DNA of 64,000 bases from Flavobacterium sp. (GTDB taxonomy: Bacteria > Bacteroidota > Bacteroidia > Flavobacteriales > Flavobacteriaceae). Where the stretch lies: contig NZ_JAIXYH010000018.1 in assembly GCF_027490375.1 (NCBI RefSeq), forward strand, positions 47,824 through 111,823, read 5' to 3'. Below, one piece after another: positions 1 to 6,805 of this stretch. The position numbers were made by a program, and so were the translations under genes. Positions within the stretch are counted from its first letter, which is position 1; each line of letters opens with the position of its first letter. Under the pieces are notes generated by a model, which was given only the letters and a program-made list of their open reading frames with translations, searched no databases and was not told the origin of the DNA.

Positions 1-460
1 AGTTTTAAGTGACAAATTTTACAATGGTATTTTTTCAGAAACAACTGAAGAAAAAGCAGTCGAATTTGTAAAGAAACTTAAAACTAATTATAGAAAAAAC
101 GGTTATCTAATTTTTGTATTCGAAGGTGAAGATGACAAAAAAAATGTTGCTGTAATTAAAGGTAGTGACGATTTAGATATTATACGTTATAGAAGAACCG
201 ACGGAATTAACTATGATTTAGAAAACGAAGACGTTGTTAACAAAATTTCTGAATGGAAATCGAAATATGGACTTACTGTAATTGGTTGTAGTAGAGATTG
301 GTTGCAAATTGAGTTTGACAAACTTCCTACTAACATTGACGCTTTTGCAAAAGAAGTTTATGAGTTTTGTCCAGACTCTGTAGACCAAGGTGTTGGGACA
401 ATTGACAGATTAAAAGACGCTATTAAAGAAATGAACGGACTTTGGTTATGGTGGGATTAA
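1..460 (+). CDS. DUF4253 domain protein, 5' end cut off by the window
   Basis: An open frame enters from the left edge in frame 2 and runs 152 codons to a TAA at 458-460. The C-terminal half reads YGLTVIGCSRDWLQIEF, then EFCPDSVDQGVGT, and ends in LWLWWD. A cysteine-proline-aspartate motif followed by a terminal tryptophan-rich WWD is what I know from DUF4253, a family of unknown function often found among small accessory genes. The N-terminus lies outside the window, so the full length is unknown. The gene is followed after 58 bp by a lone antitoxin gene, which suits an accessory, cassette-like neighbourhood. The family call is by recall of the motif; the reading frame itself is clear. Confidence 0.75.
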   Translation, partial: VLSDKFYNGIFSETTEEKAVEFVKKLKTNYRKNGYLIFVFEGEDDKKNVAVIKGSDDLDIIRYRRTDGINYDLENEDVVNKISEWKSKYGLTVIGCSRDWLQIEFDKLPTNIDAFAKEVYEFCPDSVDQGVGTIDRLKDAIKEMNGLWLWWD

Positions 461-518
461 ACAAAAATACTACCCCGCTGTTTACTAGTCTTTCATGAAG
501 AAACGAAATTTAAAAGCT

Positions 519-875
519 ATGGAAATTAAACCTATAAAAAACGAAAATGATTATAATCAGGCTTTGGAAAGATTAGAAATGATCTTTGACGCAAAGCTCG
601 GAACACCAGAAAGCGATGAACTGGAAGTACTTGGAATTCTTATTGACCAATATGAAAATGAGCATTTCCCAATTGGATTACCCGATCCAATCGAAGCAAT
701 AAAGTTCAGAATGGAACAAATGGGCTACAATCAAAGCGATTTGGCGAAAATTGTTGGCTTAAAAAGCAGAGCAAGTGAAATCTTAAATCGCAAAAGAAAA
801 CTCTCTTTAGAAATGATACGGCAACTTCATGAAAGACTGAATATACCAACCGACGTACTGATTCAAACTTATTAA
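519..875 (+). CDS. HigA-type antitoxin, XRE helix-turn-helix, no toxin partner seen
   Basis: A 118-residue protein from the ATG at 519 (MEIKPIKNENDY). An in-frame ATG at 495 would add eight basic residues, but family members usually start with a short M-x-I-K-P-I segment, so I prefer 519. The middle carries the HigA hallmark of an acidic helical N-domain followed by GLPDPIEAIKFRMEQMGYNQ, and the C-terminal part is an XRE DNA-binding fold with QSDLAKIVGLKSRASEIL as the recognition region. HigA proteins neutralise HigB mRNA interferases and repress their own operon. The higB gene normally lies directly upstream, but here the space holds the end of a DUF4253 gene, and no toxin-like frame is visible up to 1286. 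It is therefore an orphan antitoxin or a retained regulator. Confidence 0.8.
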   Translation: MEIKPIKNENDYNQALERLEMIFDAKLGTPESDELEVLGILIDQYENEHFPIGLPDPIEAIKFRMEQMGYNQSDLAKIVGLKSRASEILNRKRKLSLEMIRQLHERLNIPTDVLIQTY

Positions 876-1248
876 TAAAAGTATGCATGTCGGCCAACAG
901 CCACACCTTTGCACATATCGATATCTATTCTATCTTTTCCTGAAAAAAATTACCGCCGAATAAAATCTCGCTACTTTGGATCCCACTATCCCGCTGCACC
1001 CGAGGGGACAGCCGAATTGTCCGAAGGAAATCGGGGCTAGGAAAGGCGTTACTAACGTTTGGTGGAAAAAAAATCTAATCGCAAAAGATAAAATCGGATA
1101 CAAGCACATGATTTACAAAGCTTTAATGTGCAATAATTTATTTTTTAAATAACAGAAAAAGGTACTTTCTACATATTTTAAAATTGATAGCGTAAGTTAT
1201 CACGTTGTAGCCCATTTCTGTTAAAATCGACTTCAAAATCCTGCCAAA
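876..1248. other. Non-coding accessory spacer
   Basis: No credible coding frame. Just after the HigA stop there is a stretch around 885-915 reading GTCGGCCAACAGCCACACC, which resembles the left edge of recombination-site-like repeats I associate with small gene cassettes in Bacteroidota (recall, not proven here). From about 985 to 1067 there is a GC-rich repeat listed separately. The rest is AT-rich and I see nothing in it. Confidence 0.5.
985..1067. repeat. GC-rich intergenic repeat with ACGTTA-like dyad, copy 1
   Basis: The segment 1032-1067 (CGGGGCTAGGAAAGGCGTTA and onward through CTAACGTTTGGTGGAAA) recurs with two changed bases at 40991-41026. The core is an inverted repeat of the form CGTTA-c-TAACG. 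In this window both copies sit between core genes and accessory genes. Confidence 0.7.
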
Positions 1249-1270
1249 ATACCATACTTTGGTATATTTG
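1249..1270 (+). promoter_or_regulatory. parD promoter with overlapping operator dyad
   Basis: TATATTTG at 1263-1270 fits the flavobacterial -7 box TAnnTTTG. It overlaps a perfect 6-bp inverted repeat ATACCA-TACTT-TGGTAT at 1249-1265. ParD proteins bind such dyads to repress their own operon, so this is a likely autoregulatory operator; the binding itself is inferred. Confidence 0.6.
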
Positions 1271-1286
1271 TTGAAATGAATTTTTC

Positions 1287-1529
1287 ATGGCTAAAAACAC
1301 ATCAATATTACTCGGCGATCATTTTAATAATTTCATTAATGAAGAAGTTGCTTCCGGTCGTTATAGCTCGGCGAGCGACGTAGTACGATCAGCGCTCAGA
1401 CTTCTCGAAATGGAAGAGCAAAAAATCAAGTGGCTTAGAAACCAACTTGAAATCGGAGAGAAAAGCGGATTCGTGGAAAATTACGATCCTAAAAAACATC
1501 TTGAAGAACTTAGGAAAAAGTATTCATGA
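1287..1529 (+). CDS. parD: ParD-family antitoxin
   Basis: An 80-residue protein. The N-terminal part LLGDHFNNFINEEVASGRYSS is a ribbon-helix-helix DNA-binding module, with the typical SASDVVRSALRLLEMEE second helix. The C-terminal tail (residues about 45-80) is charged and helical, as expected for the part that wraps the ParE toxin. It is encoded just upstream of, and overlaps by 4 bp (ATGA), a parE frame, the standard antitoxin-first arrangement with translational coupling. A likely autoregulated promoter lies at 1249-1270. The toxin gene has an internal stop, so the antitoxin may no longer have a full-length partner. Confidence 0.9.
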   Translation: MAKNTSILLGDHFNNFINEEVASGRYSSASDVVRSALRLLEMEEQKIKWLRNQLEIGEKSGFVENYDPKKHLEELRKKYS

Positions 1530-1816
1530 AATATAGAATCACAGAATCTGCTTACCATGATTTGAGCGATATCTACTTCTATACGCTCCAAAAGTGGTCG
1601 GAAGACCAAGCAAGTAAATATTTCGATTCGATAATTCAAGAAATAGAGTTAATCAGCCAAGCACCGGAAAGAGCCAAACAAATACCTCAAGTAGGACAAG
1701 ACTTCTTTTATTTCAAAGCCCTATCTCATTATGTGTTTTTCTAAAAGAATAATGATACGGTTGAAATCATCAGGATTTTACACAAAATGATGGATTTCCC
1801 TAAGCACTTGGAGTAA
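1526..1816 (+). pseudogene. parE: ParE-family toxin gene interrupted by an in-frame TAA
   Basis: The frame starts at 1526 and reads as a RelE/ParE-fold toxin: YRITESAYHDLSDIYFYTLQ, then WSEDQASKYFDSIIQEIE. It reaches TAA after residue 72 (stop at 1742-1744), right after HYVFF. In the same frame, with no shift, the expected C-terminal part follows: DTVEIIRILHKMMDFPKHLE, ending at 1814-1816. The restored 96 codons match the usual ParE length. One base substitution thus separates this from an intact toxin. The missing end carries the last beta strand and the conserved IIRILH core, so the truncated protein is probably inactive. Alternatives are a sequencing error or stop-codon readthrough. Confidence 0.85.
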
Positions 1817-1898
1817 AAACGTCTTATAATCGTCCGCTTCGCAATCGCTCCCGACTTTAATTAGCGCAGATTTGTAAACCTATCAACAATATTTTTTC

Positions 1899-2060
1899 GG
1901 TAACGTTCCCCGCGGCCGCGGTTGAAACGAAAAGCGCGCAAAAAGCAATTGGTAGCGTGAACCGAAGCAGAACGGCGACCGCAAGAAGCCCGCTCTGCGC
2001 CGCGTGAACGCACCAAGTGCTTTGCGTACTTGAAGTGCAAAACGCGAAATGCCGCCCAAA
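1899..2060 (+). repeat. Structured intergenic repeat (bulged long hairpin), copy 1
   Basis: Opens with GGTAACG and contains AAGCGCGCAAAAAGC. The arm GCAAAAAGCAATTGGT (1938-1953) pairs with ACCAAGTGCTTTGC (2012-2025), leaving a 2-nt AA bulge. After a single bulged A the stem continues with GCGT/ACGC. An inner hairpin GCAGA..TCTGC carries the apical loop GCGACCGCAAGAAGC. The same build is found at 11236-11404 and 60972-61133 with different paired bases. It contains no reading frame. Confidence 0.8.
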
Positions 2061-2068
2061 AAGTTATA

Positions 2069-2285
2069 AACCTGAGTTCGATTTAAAAATTGCGGTCAGA
2101 AAACAGATAAATGGTTGAATACTAGGCAGATTTTTATTGGGATACTAGAGTATCACAAAAAAATCTAACGAAGTAGACAGCCGTTTATCTGTTTAGCGTG
2201 GCAGTTGCACATTTCTATTGCTATTTGATTTGACAATTTGCACATTTTAAGCGTTCTGACAATGATTTTTAATCGAACTCAGGTT
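2069..2285. mobile_element. MITE-like element with near-perfect terminal inverted repeats
   Basis: The ends AACCTGAGTTCGAT (2069-2082) and ATCGAACTCAGGTT (2272-2285) are perfect inverted repeats, and similarity continues inward (TCAGAA/TTCTGA; AAACAGATAAATGG against CCGTTTATCTGTTT). A central hairpin GATACT-AG-AGTATC marks the middle. The 217-bp length, lack of coding capacity and terminal repeats fit a miniature inverted-repeat transposable element. The right end includes the TGA stop codon of the minus-strand gene at 2279. I see no clear target-site duplication, and the parent transposon is not in the window. Confidence 0.7.
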
Positions 2286-3037
2286 GTAGCCAATTTGTCT
2301 TTGTTTACCTTCCAAAAGTAACCCGCAACCAGTGCTAATGCGCATAGTAGCAACGTAATTTGAATAGCAACCGGAATTTCACTTTCAGCTGCACGCGTTC
2401 CGAACGCCCACAATGCGGGTAAAATAACGATTATGGTTTTTACGCGGTGGTAGAAAATTTGAAAAACAATTGCCGTAGCCACAACGGCCATAACAATTGC
2501 AATGGGTTGCTCGAGCGTTTTGAAAAATTCGAAGCCCGATTTTAAACACACTATCGCGGCATTTAAAACCGTTGCCAGCGTAACCCAACCTAAGTTTAAA
2601 GCCGGAGCCCAGGCGAGATATTTGGCGTACGTAAAACTCTCGTTCGACTCGGAAAGCAAACGATCGGCGGCATACAGCAAACACAATACCTGCGTGACTA
2701 TGGAAAGCAGCGCCACCGTAGTATAACCATCGATGAACAGAAAACCCCAAGTGGCATTTGCCACGTGATGCACAATTAAAACCGCCATCACTTTTTTGAT
2801 TTTATCGAGCGGAAGCGTGGGTTTTACGAGTAAATAAACCGAAAAACCGATTTGAAAAAGGAAGATCAAACTCCAGATTCCAAAGGTGTAACCCGGCGGC
2901 GTTAGCAAGGTTTGATACTGTGCCGAAACCGCGCCGATACTGCTGTTGTGGTAGTTTCCTGAGCCAGTGAGGTAGTTGCAATACAGCATAAACGCCGTTG
3001 CAATAAAAAGTAAGATTTTATAAAATTTGTAACTCAT
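2279..3037 (-). CDS. TspO/MBR-like integral membrane protein
   Basis: 252 residues with about seven hydrophobic segments, starting with LLFIATAFMLY near residue 9. The motif LLTPPGYTFGIWSLIFLFQ (about residues 44-62) matches the conserved P-P-G-x-x-F-G-x-x-W region of tryptophan-rich sensory proteins (TspO/MBR). The protein is longer than the ~160 residues of classical five-helix TspO, so it belongs to a longer relative whose ligand is unknown to me. It lies in the cytoplasmic membrane. Its stop codon sits inside the end of the MITE-like element, so the element may have replaced the original 3' end or supplied a new stop. It starts 65 bp from the end of rluF on the same strand. Confidence 0.65.
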   Translation of the reverse strand: MSYKFYKILLFIATAFMLYCNYLTGSGNYHNSSIGAVSAQYQTLLTPPGYTFGIWSLIFLFQIGFSVYLLVKPTLPLDKIKKVMAVLIVHHVANATWGFLFIDGYTTVALLSIVTQVLCLLYAADRLLSESNESFTYAKYLAWAPALNLGWVTLATVLNAAIVCLKSGFEFFKTLEQPIAIVMAVVATAIVFQIFYHRVKTIIVILPALWAFGTRAAESEIPVAIQITLLLCALALVAGYFWKVNKDKLATT

Positions 3038-3102
3038 AGCGCGCAGGATTCTGCATTAAAATTAGAAAAAAACCTTTAGTTATCGGGTGTTAACAGCAAA
3101 AT

Positions 3103-3840
3103 CTAGTCGAAATCGTCGATCTCGGAATTTTCGGCAGTTCCGTGTGATTCGGCAATTAACTGCTGCAATTCGTTCAGTTCGTCGACACGCAATTCTCGAA
3201 ATTTTCCGACAGGCAAATCCAAAACAATGTTCATGATACGTATGCGTTTGAGCGCAGTAACTTCGTAACCCAAATATTCGCACATGCGCCGAATTTGCCG
3301 GTTTAAACCTTGTGTGAGCACAATTTTAAAAACGTATTGACTAATTTGCGTGACTTTACATTTTTTAGTTACCGTATCTAAAATAGGTACGCCGTTGGTC
3401 ATGCGGCTAATAAAGCGTTCGGTTATGGGTTTGTTTACCGTGACGGTGTATTCTTTTTCGTGGTTGTTTCGCGATCGCAATATTTTATTGACGATATCGC
3501 CGTCGTTGGTTAGTAGTAATAATCCTTCGCTGGCTTTGTCGAGTCGGCCAATCGGAAAAATACGTTCGGGATACTTAATGTAATCAATAACGTTGTTGCG
3601 CACATTTTGGTTGGTGGTAGTTTCGATTCCCACCGGCTTGTAAAACGCTAAGTACACGTTTTTTTGCTGCAGTTTAATGCTTTTTCCGTCGACATAAACC
3701 ACATCGGATTCGGCAACTTGGCTTCCGGGTTCGGCTAGGGAATCGTTAATTCGAACGCGACCTTCGGCAACCAGCTTGTCGGCTTCTCTTCGCGAGCAGA
3801 AACCGCTTTCGGAAATATATTTATTGATTCGTTTGGTCAT
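3103..3840 (-). CDS. rluF: 23S rRNA pseudouridine synthase, RluF type
   Basis: 245 residues. The N-terminal S4 RNA-binding domain spans residues 1-50 (INKYISESGFCSRREADKLV). The RsuA-type catalytic domain follows, with the active-site aspartate at about residue 101 in FPIGRLDKASEGLLLLTNDG. NRQIRRMCEYLGYEVTALKR is the conserved C-terminal motif of the RsuA/RluB/E/F group. RluF isomerises U2604 of 23S rRNA; assignment to RluF rather than RluB/E rests on the FYKPVGIETT segment and is inference. The acidic tail (residues 225-245) is extra. Its start codon abuts the stop of the hydrolase gene upstream, so the two are probably co-transcribed. Confidence 0.85.
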   Translation of the reverse strand: MTKRINKYISESGFCSRREADKLVAEGRVRINDSLAEPGSQVAESDVVYVDGKSIKLQQKNVYLAFYKPVGIETTTNQNVRNNVIDYIKYPERIFPIGRLDKASEGLLLLTNDGDIVNKILRSRNNHEKEYTVTVNKPITERFISRMTNGVPILDTVTKKCKVTQISQYVFKIVLTQGLNRQIRRMCEYLGYEVTALKRIRIMNIVLDLPVGKFRELRVDELNELQQLIAESHGTAENSEIDDFD

Positions 3841-4686
3841 TTATGAGGCTTTTAAAAAGCTGAGTAATTGTTGGTAGAGATTCGCATCGTGCAACGAATG
3901 ACCTAAGTTTTTGGTCGGTACGAAGGTAACATCTTTCCAGTTAGCAATAATTTTTTCGCTTTCGCTGAAGGCAACTACATCGTCGTGAGCGTCGTGCGCA
4001 ACGAAACCTTTAATTTGCAGCGACTTAACGAAGATTTTACTCGAGAACAACTGTGTTTCTAATTTAAATTTCGTTGAAAACGTTTGTGTGAGTCCGCGTA
4101 CATTTCTCGGACGCAGCGATAAAATGCGGGCGTAATTAGAAATGAGTACATCTAAGTCGGCTGGTGCACCTAAAATAGCCGCTTTTTCGACCGTTTCCGG
4201 ATTGCTTTTGTGCAAGGCATAAATACTTGCCGATCCGCCGATAGAATGCGCGATAAGCTGTTGTATTCCGAATTTCTGAATCATAGCGGCAATGACTTCT
4301 GCGTAAAGCGGAACGGTAAACAGCGTACCCGAAGATTTTCCGTGCGCCGGAGCATCGATTGCATAAATATCAAATTGGGCTTTTTTGAGGTAGGGAAGGA
4401 GTTTCTTCCAACGTTTGCTGTTGCTTTCCCAACCGTGAACCAACAATATTTTCTTGCCGTTTCCTGGAAAGCGGTACACGGCAATATCGTGATCGGCAAT
4501 GTTGTGTATTTCTTTCTCGGCAGTTTGTAAGACTTTAGGAATTTTTCCGAGCTGAATTTTCCCTTTGCGCGGCGTACAAAAAATCTGGAAAGCTAAAGCA
4601 TCACTTTTCTTGGGCGCAACTAGGTGCAAGACGTTTAAAAATGCGCCTATAGATTTGGTGAGAATGCGGTACAAAAACGGATGCAT
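3841..4686 (-). CDS. Alpha/beta hydrolase
   Basis: 281 residues with an alpha/beta hydrolase core from about residue 70. HGWESNSKRWKKLLPYL gives the oxyanion-hole HGW at 84-86; AHSIGG places the nucleophile serine at 148; HDAHDDVV and NLGHSLHDA supply a likely acid and the catalytic histidine. The N-terminal 40 residues are hydrophobic or basic and may bind membrane. The substrate cannot be read from sequence; lipase-, esterase- or lysophospholipase-like activity is possible. It is directly upstream of rluF with no gap. The terminator at 4804-4832 separates it from the next minus-strand gene, so it needs its own promoter between about 4690 and 4800. Confidence 0.8.
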   Translation of the reverse strand: MHPFLYRILTKSIGAFLNVLHLVAPKKSDALAFQIFCTPRKGKIQLGKIPKVLQTAEKEIHNIADHDIAVYRFPGNGKKILLVHGWESNSKRWKKLLPYLKKAQFDIYAIDAPAHGKSSGTLFTVPLYAEVIAAMIQKFGIQQLIAHSIGGSASIYALHKSNPETVEKAAILGAPADLDVLISNYARILSLRPRNVRGLTQTFSTKFKLETQLFSSKIFVKSLQIKGFVAHDAHDDVVAFSESEKIIANWKDVTFVPTKNLGHSLHDANLYQQLLSFLKAS

Positions 4687-4803
4687 ATAAAATAACTGCG
4701 ATAAAGGTCGGAAATTCTTGTGGTTTTCGGCGGTGTTGTATAAAATACGCGGCTAAATCAGTACGGCCGTGTGGACATTACGTATATAATGAAATATCGA
4801 ACA

Positions 4804-4832
4804 TAAAAAAAGCCGTTCAAACGAACGGCTTT
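4804..4832 (-). terminator. Rho-independent terminator of the NIF3/zinc-ribbon-family operon
   Basis: On the minus strand AGCCGTTC-GTTT-GAACGGCT forms a perfect 8-bp stem followed by a run of T residues (A-run at 4804-4810 on the plus strand). It lies about 20 bp after the stop at 4853. Confidence 0.85.
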
Positions 4833-4852
4833 ATATGCTTAGTGCCTGCTTA

Positions 4853-5632
4853 TTACAAGCTTGCAATCAAGGCTTCAATTTTTTCGCGCTCTTCGTTCGC
4901 CAAAGCAGCATCTACAAGGATTCTTCCAGAATGCTCGTCGGTGATGATTTTCTTGCGCGCAGCAATTTCCACTTGTGTTTGTGGTGGAATGGTAAAGAAC
5001 GATCCGGCACTAGCACCACGTTCGATAGAAACTACCGCTAAACCGTTGCGAACGCTGTTTCTGATGCGGTCGTAAGCAGCGAGCAAGCGCGGTTCGATAG
5101 CCGCACGAAACTCTTCAGATTTTGCTTGAAGCGCAGTTTCTTCTTTCGAAGTTTCGTTCATGATCGCTTCCAGTTCCGATTTCTTGTGGTTCAAATGTTC
5201 TACTTTCTGTGAAAGTTTCTCTTCCGATTGTTCTACAACTTGCTTTTTGTATTCGATAGAAGCACGCATTTCTTTAATGTGCTTTTCCGCCAATTGAATT
5301 TCCAATTCTTGGTATTCAATTTCTTTAGCTAAAGAATTAAACTCGCGGTTGTTGCGAACTGATTCTTGCTGTTTGGTGTATTTTTTAATTGCTTCACGGT
5401 GCTCCTCGATAGCGTTTTTGCGCTCTTTAATTTGGTCTTCAATAACATCGAGTTCCGATTTAAGTTTTTCCGTACGCGACTTCAAACCCGCAACTTCGTC
5501 TTCTAAATCTTCCACTTCCAAAGGTAATTCACCACGCACGCTGCGGATTTCGTCAATTCGTGAGTCAATTAATTGTAAATCGTAAATCGCTCTTAACTTA
5601 TCTTCTACAGTCAATTCTTTTGTGCTAGCCAT
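4853..5632 (-). CDS. CT398-like coiled-coil protein (zinc-ribbon family, cysteines lost)
   Basis: 259 residues, almost entirely a charged coiled coil (residues about 20-190, rich in E, K and heptad L/I), followed by a short globular tail. The tail SFFTIPPQTQVEIAARKKI and DEHSGRILVD aligns with the C4 zinc ribbon of COG1579/CT398 proteins, but the four metal cysteines are absent (ALA/SER/ASP/SER in their place), so zinc binding is unlikely. The family's role is unclear; a chlamydial member has been linked to flagellar or secretion components. It is followed by a terminator and starts only 3 bp after the NIF3 gene, so the two form an operon. Confidence 0.85.
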   Translation of the reverse strand: MASTKELTVEDKLRAIYDLQLIDSRIDEIRSVRGELPLEVEDLEDEVAGLKSRTEKLKSELDVIEDQIKERKNAIEEHREAIKKYTKQQESVRNNREFNSLAKEIEYQELEIQLAEKHIKEMRASIEYKKQVVEQSEEKLSQKVEHLNHKKSELEAIMNETSKEETALQAKSEEFRAAIEPRLLAAYDRIRNSVRNGLAVVSIERGASAGSFFTIPPQTQVEIAARKKIITDEHSGRILVDAALANEEREKIEALIASL

Positions 5633-5635
5633 ATA

Positions 5636-6730
5636 TTACAGGTAATTTACCGGATTAGTATTCGTATTCGCTAAAATGATTGCAAAATTAGGCAATTTTT
5701 CTTTAAGAAAATCAGCGATTTTGTATTTTGTAAATTGCTCGGTTTCGTAATGTCCACCGTCAACTAAAAGTAGCTGATTTTCAGCGCTAAAGAAGTCGTG
5801 ATACTTTAAATCGGCCGTAATATATGCATCGGCTTTCGCTCTTTTTGCCGCGTGTATTGCCGAACTTCCCGAACCACCAAGTACCGCCACGCGCTTTATC
5901 TTCTTATTAATGAAAGCACTGTGACGCAAAACGGGTGTTTTCAAAACACTTTTCGTCAGTTGTAAAAAATCAACTTCGCTAAGTTCGTTTTCTAATTCGC
6001 CAATCAATCCCAGACCCGCGTTTGAACTTTCGTTTTCCAATTTGTAAATTTGGTAGGCAACTTCTTCGTACGGATGTGCCTCTTTCAATGCGTTTAAAAG
6101 TGCGGCTTCTTGTCCGGCTTCAAACAGCAATTCCAATCGAACTTCACTAACTTCAGAACGAGTGCCAACAGAACCAATTACTGGCGTCGCGGCTGCTTCC
6201 GGTTTGAACGTTCCCGTTCCGTTACTTGAAAAACTACATTCGCTGTAACTACTGATGTGGCCACCACCCGCCATAAAAAGCGCATCTTTTACTTGATCAA
6301 CCTTGGCTTCGGGTACGTAAGTAGTTAATTGGCGGAGTTGTTCTTTTTTAGGAACGAGAAACCGACAATTTTGCAAATCCAAGGCTTTGGCCAAATACGC
6401 ACTTACGCCCGCCGCATCGTTGTCTAAAGCCGTGTGAATAGCATAGAGTGTAATATCGTTTTTGATCATTTTCAAAACGGCACGTTCCACATAGTTTTTT
6501 CCGGTAATCGACTTCAAACCACCGAAAATAATTGGGTGAAACGCCACAATAAAATTGCAGTTTTTAGCCACAGCTTCATCTACTACTGCTTCTAAAGCAT
6601 CGTGACAAACCAGAACGCCCGTCACTGTTTGCTGGGTATTTCCCAATAATAAGCCAACGTTGTCGAAATCTTCCGCACGCCGCAATGGAGCAAGGCTTTC
6701 CAGCACTTTTAAAATTTCACCTACTTTCAT
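5636..6730 (-). CDS. NIF3-like dinuclear metal-centre protein (DUF34)
   Basis: 364 residues, the long form that carries an inserted PII-like domain (about residues 130-230) between the two halves of the NIF3 fold. Metal-binding histidines and acids appear in VAFHPIIFGGLKSITG, YAIHTALDNDAAGVSAYLA and, near the end, DGGHYETEQFTKYKIADFL. NIF3/YbgI/YqfO proteins form toroidal hexamers. Some are annotated as GTP cyclohydrolase 1 type 2, but the cellular role is not settled. It is the first gene of a two-gene operon with the coiled-coil protein, a pairing I know as common in Bacteroidota. The divergent lpxK starts 75 bp away, so both promoters must share that gap. Confidence 0.9.
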   Translation of the reverse strand: MKVGEILKVLESLAPLRRAEDFDNVGLLLGNTQQTVTGVLVCHDALEAVVDEAVAKNCNFIVAFHPIIFGGLKSITGKNYVERAVLKMIKNDITLYAIHTALDNDAAGVSAYLAKALDLQNCRFLVPKKEQLRQLTTYVPEAKVDQVKDALFMAGGGHISSYSECSFSSNGTGTFKPEAAATPVIGSVGTRSEVSEVRLELLFEAGQEAALLNALKEAHPYEEVAYQIYKLENESSNAGLGLIGELENELSEVDFLQLTKSVLKTPVLRHSAFINKKIKRVAVLGGSGSSAIHAAKRAKADAYITADLKYHDFFSAENQLLLVDGGHYETEQFTKYKIADFLKEKLPNFAIILANTNTNPVNYL

Positions 6731-6805
6731 ACACTAAAATTTTCGCTAAAGTATCGATATTTGCGCAGCAACGAAACCATTCGCTGTGGGTTACTGCAAA
6801 CGCCT

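Noticed and set aside
706..906. 66-codon minus-strand frame
   Set aside because: Antisense to higA with no recognisable motif.
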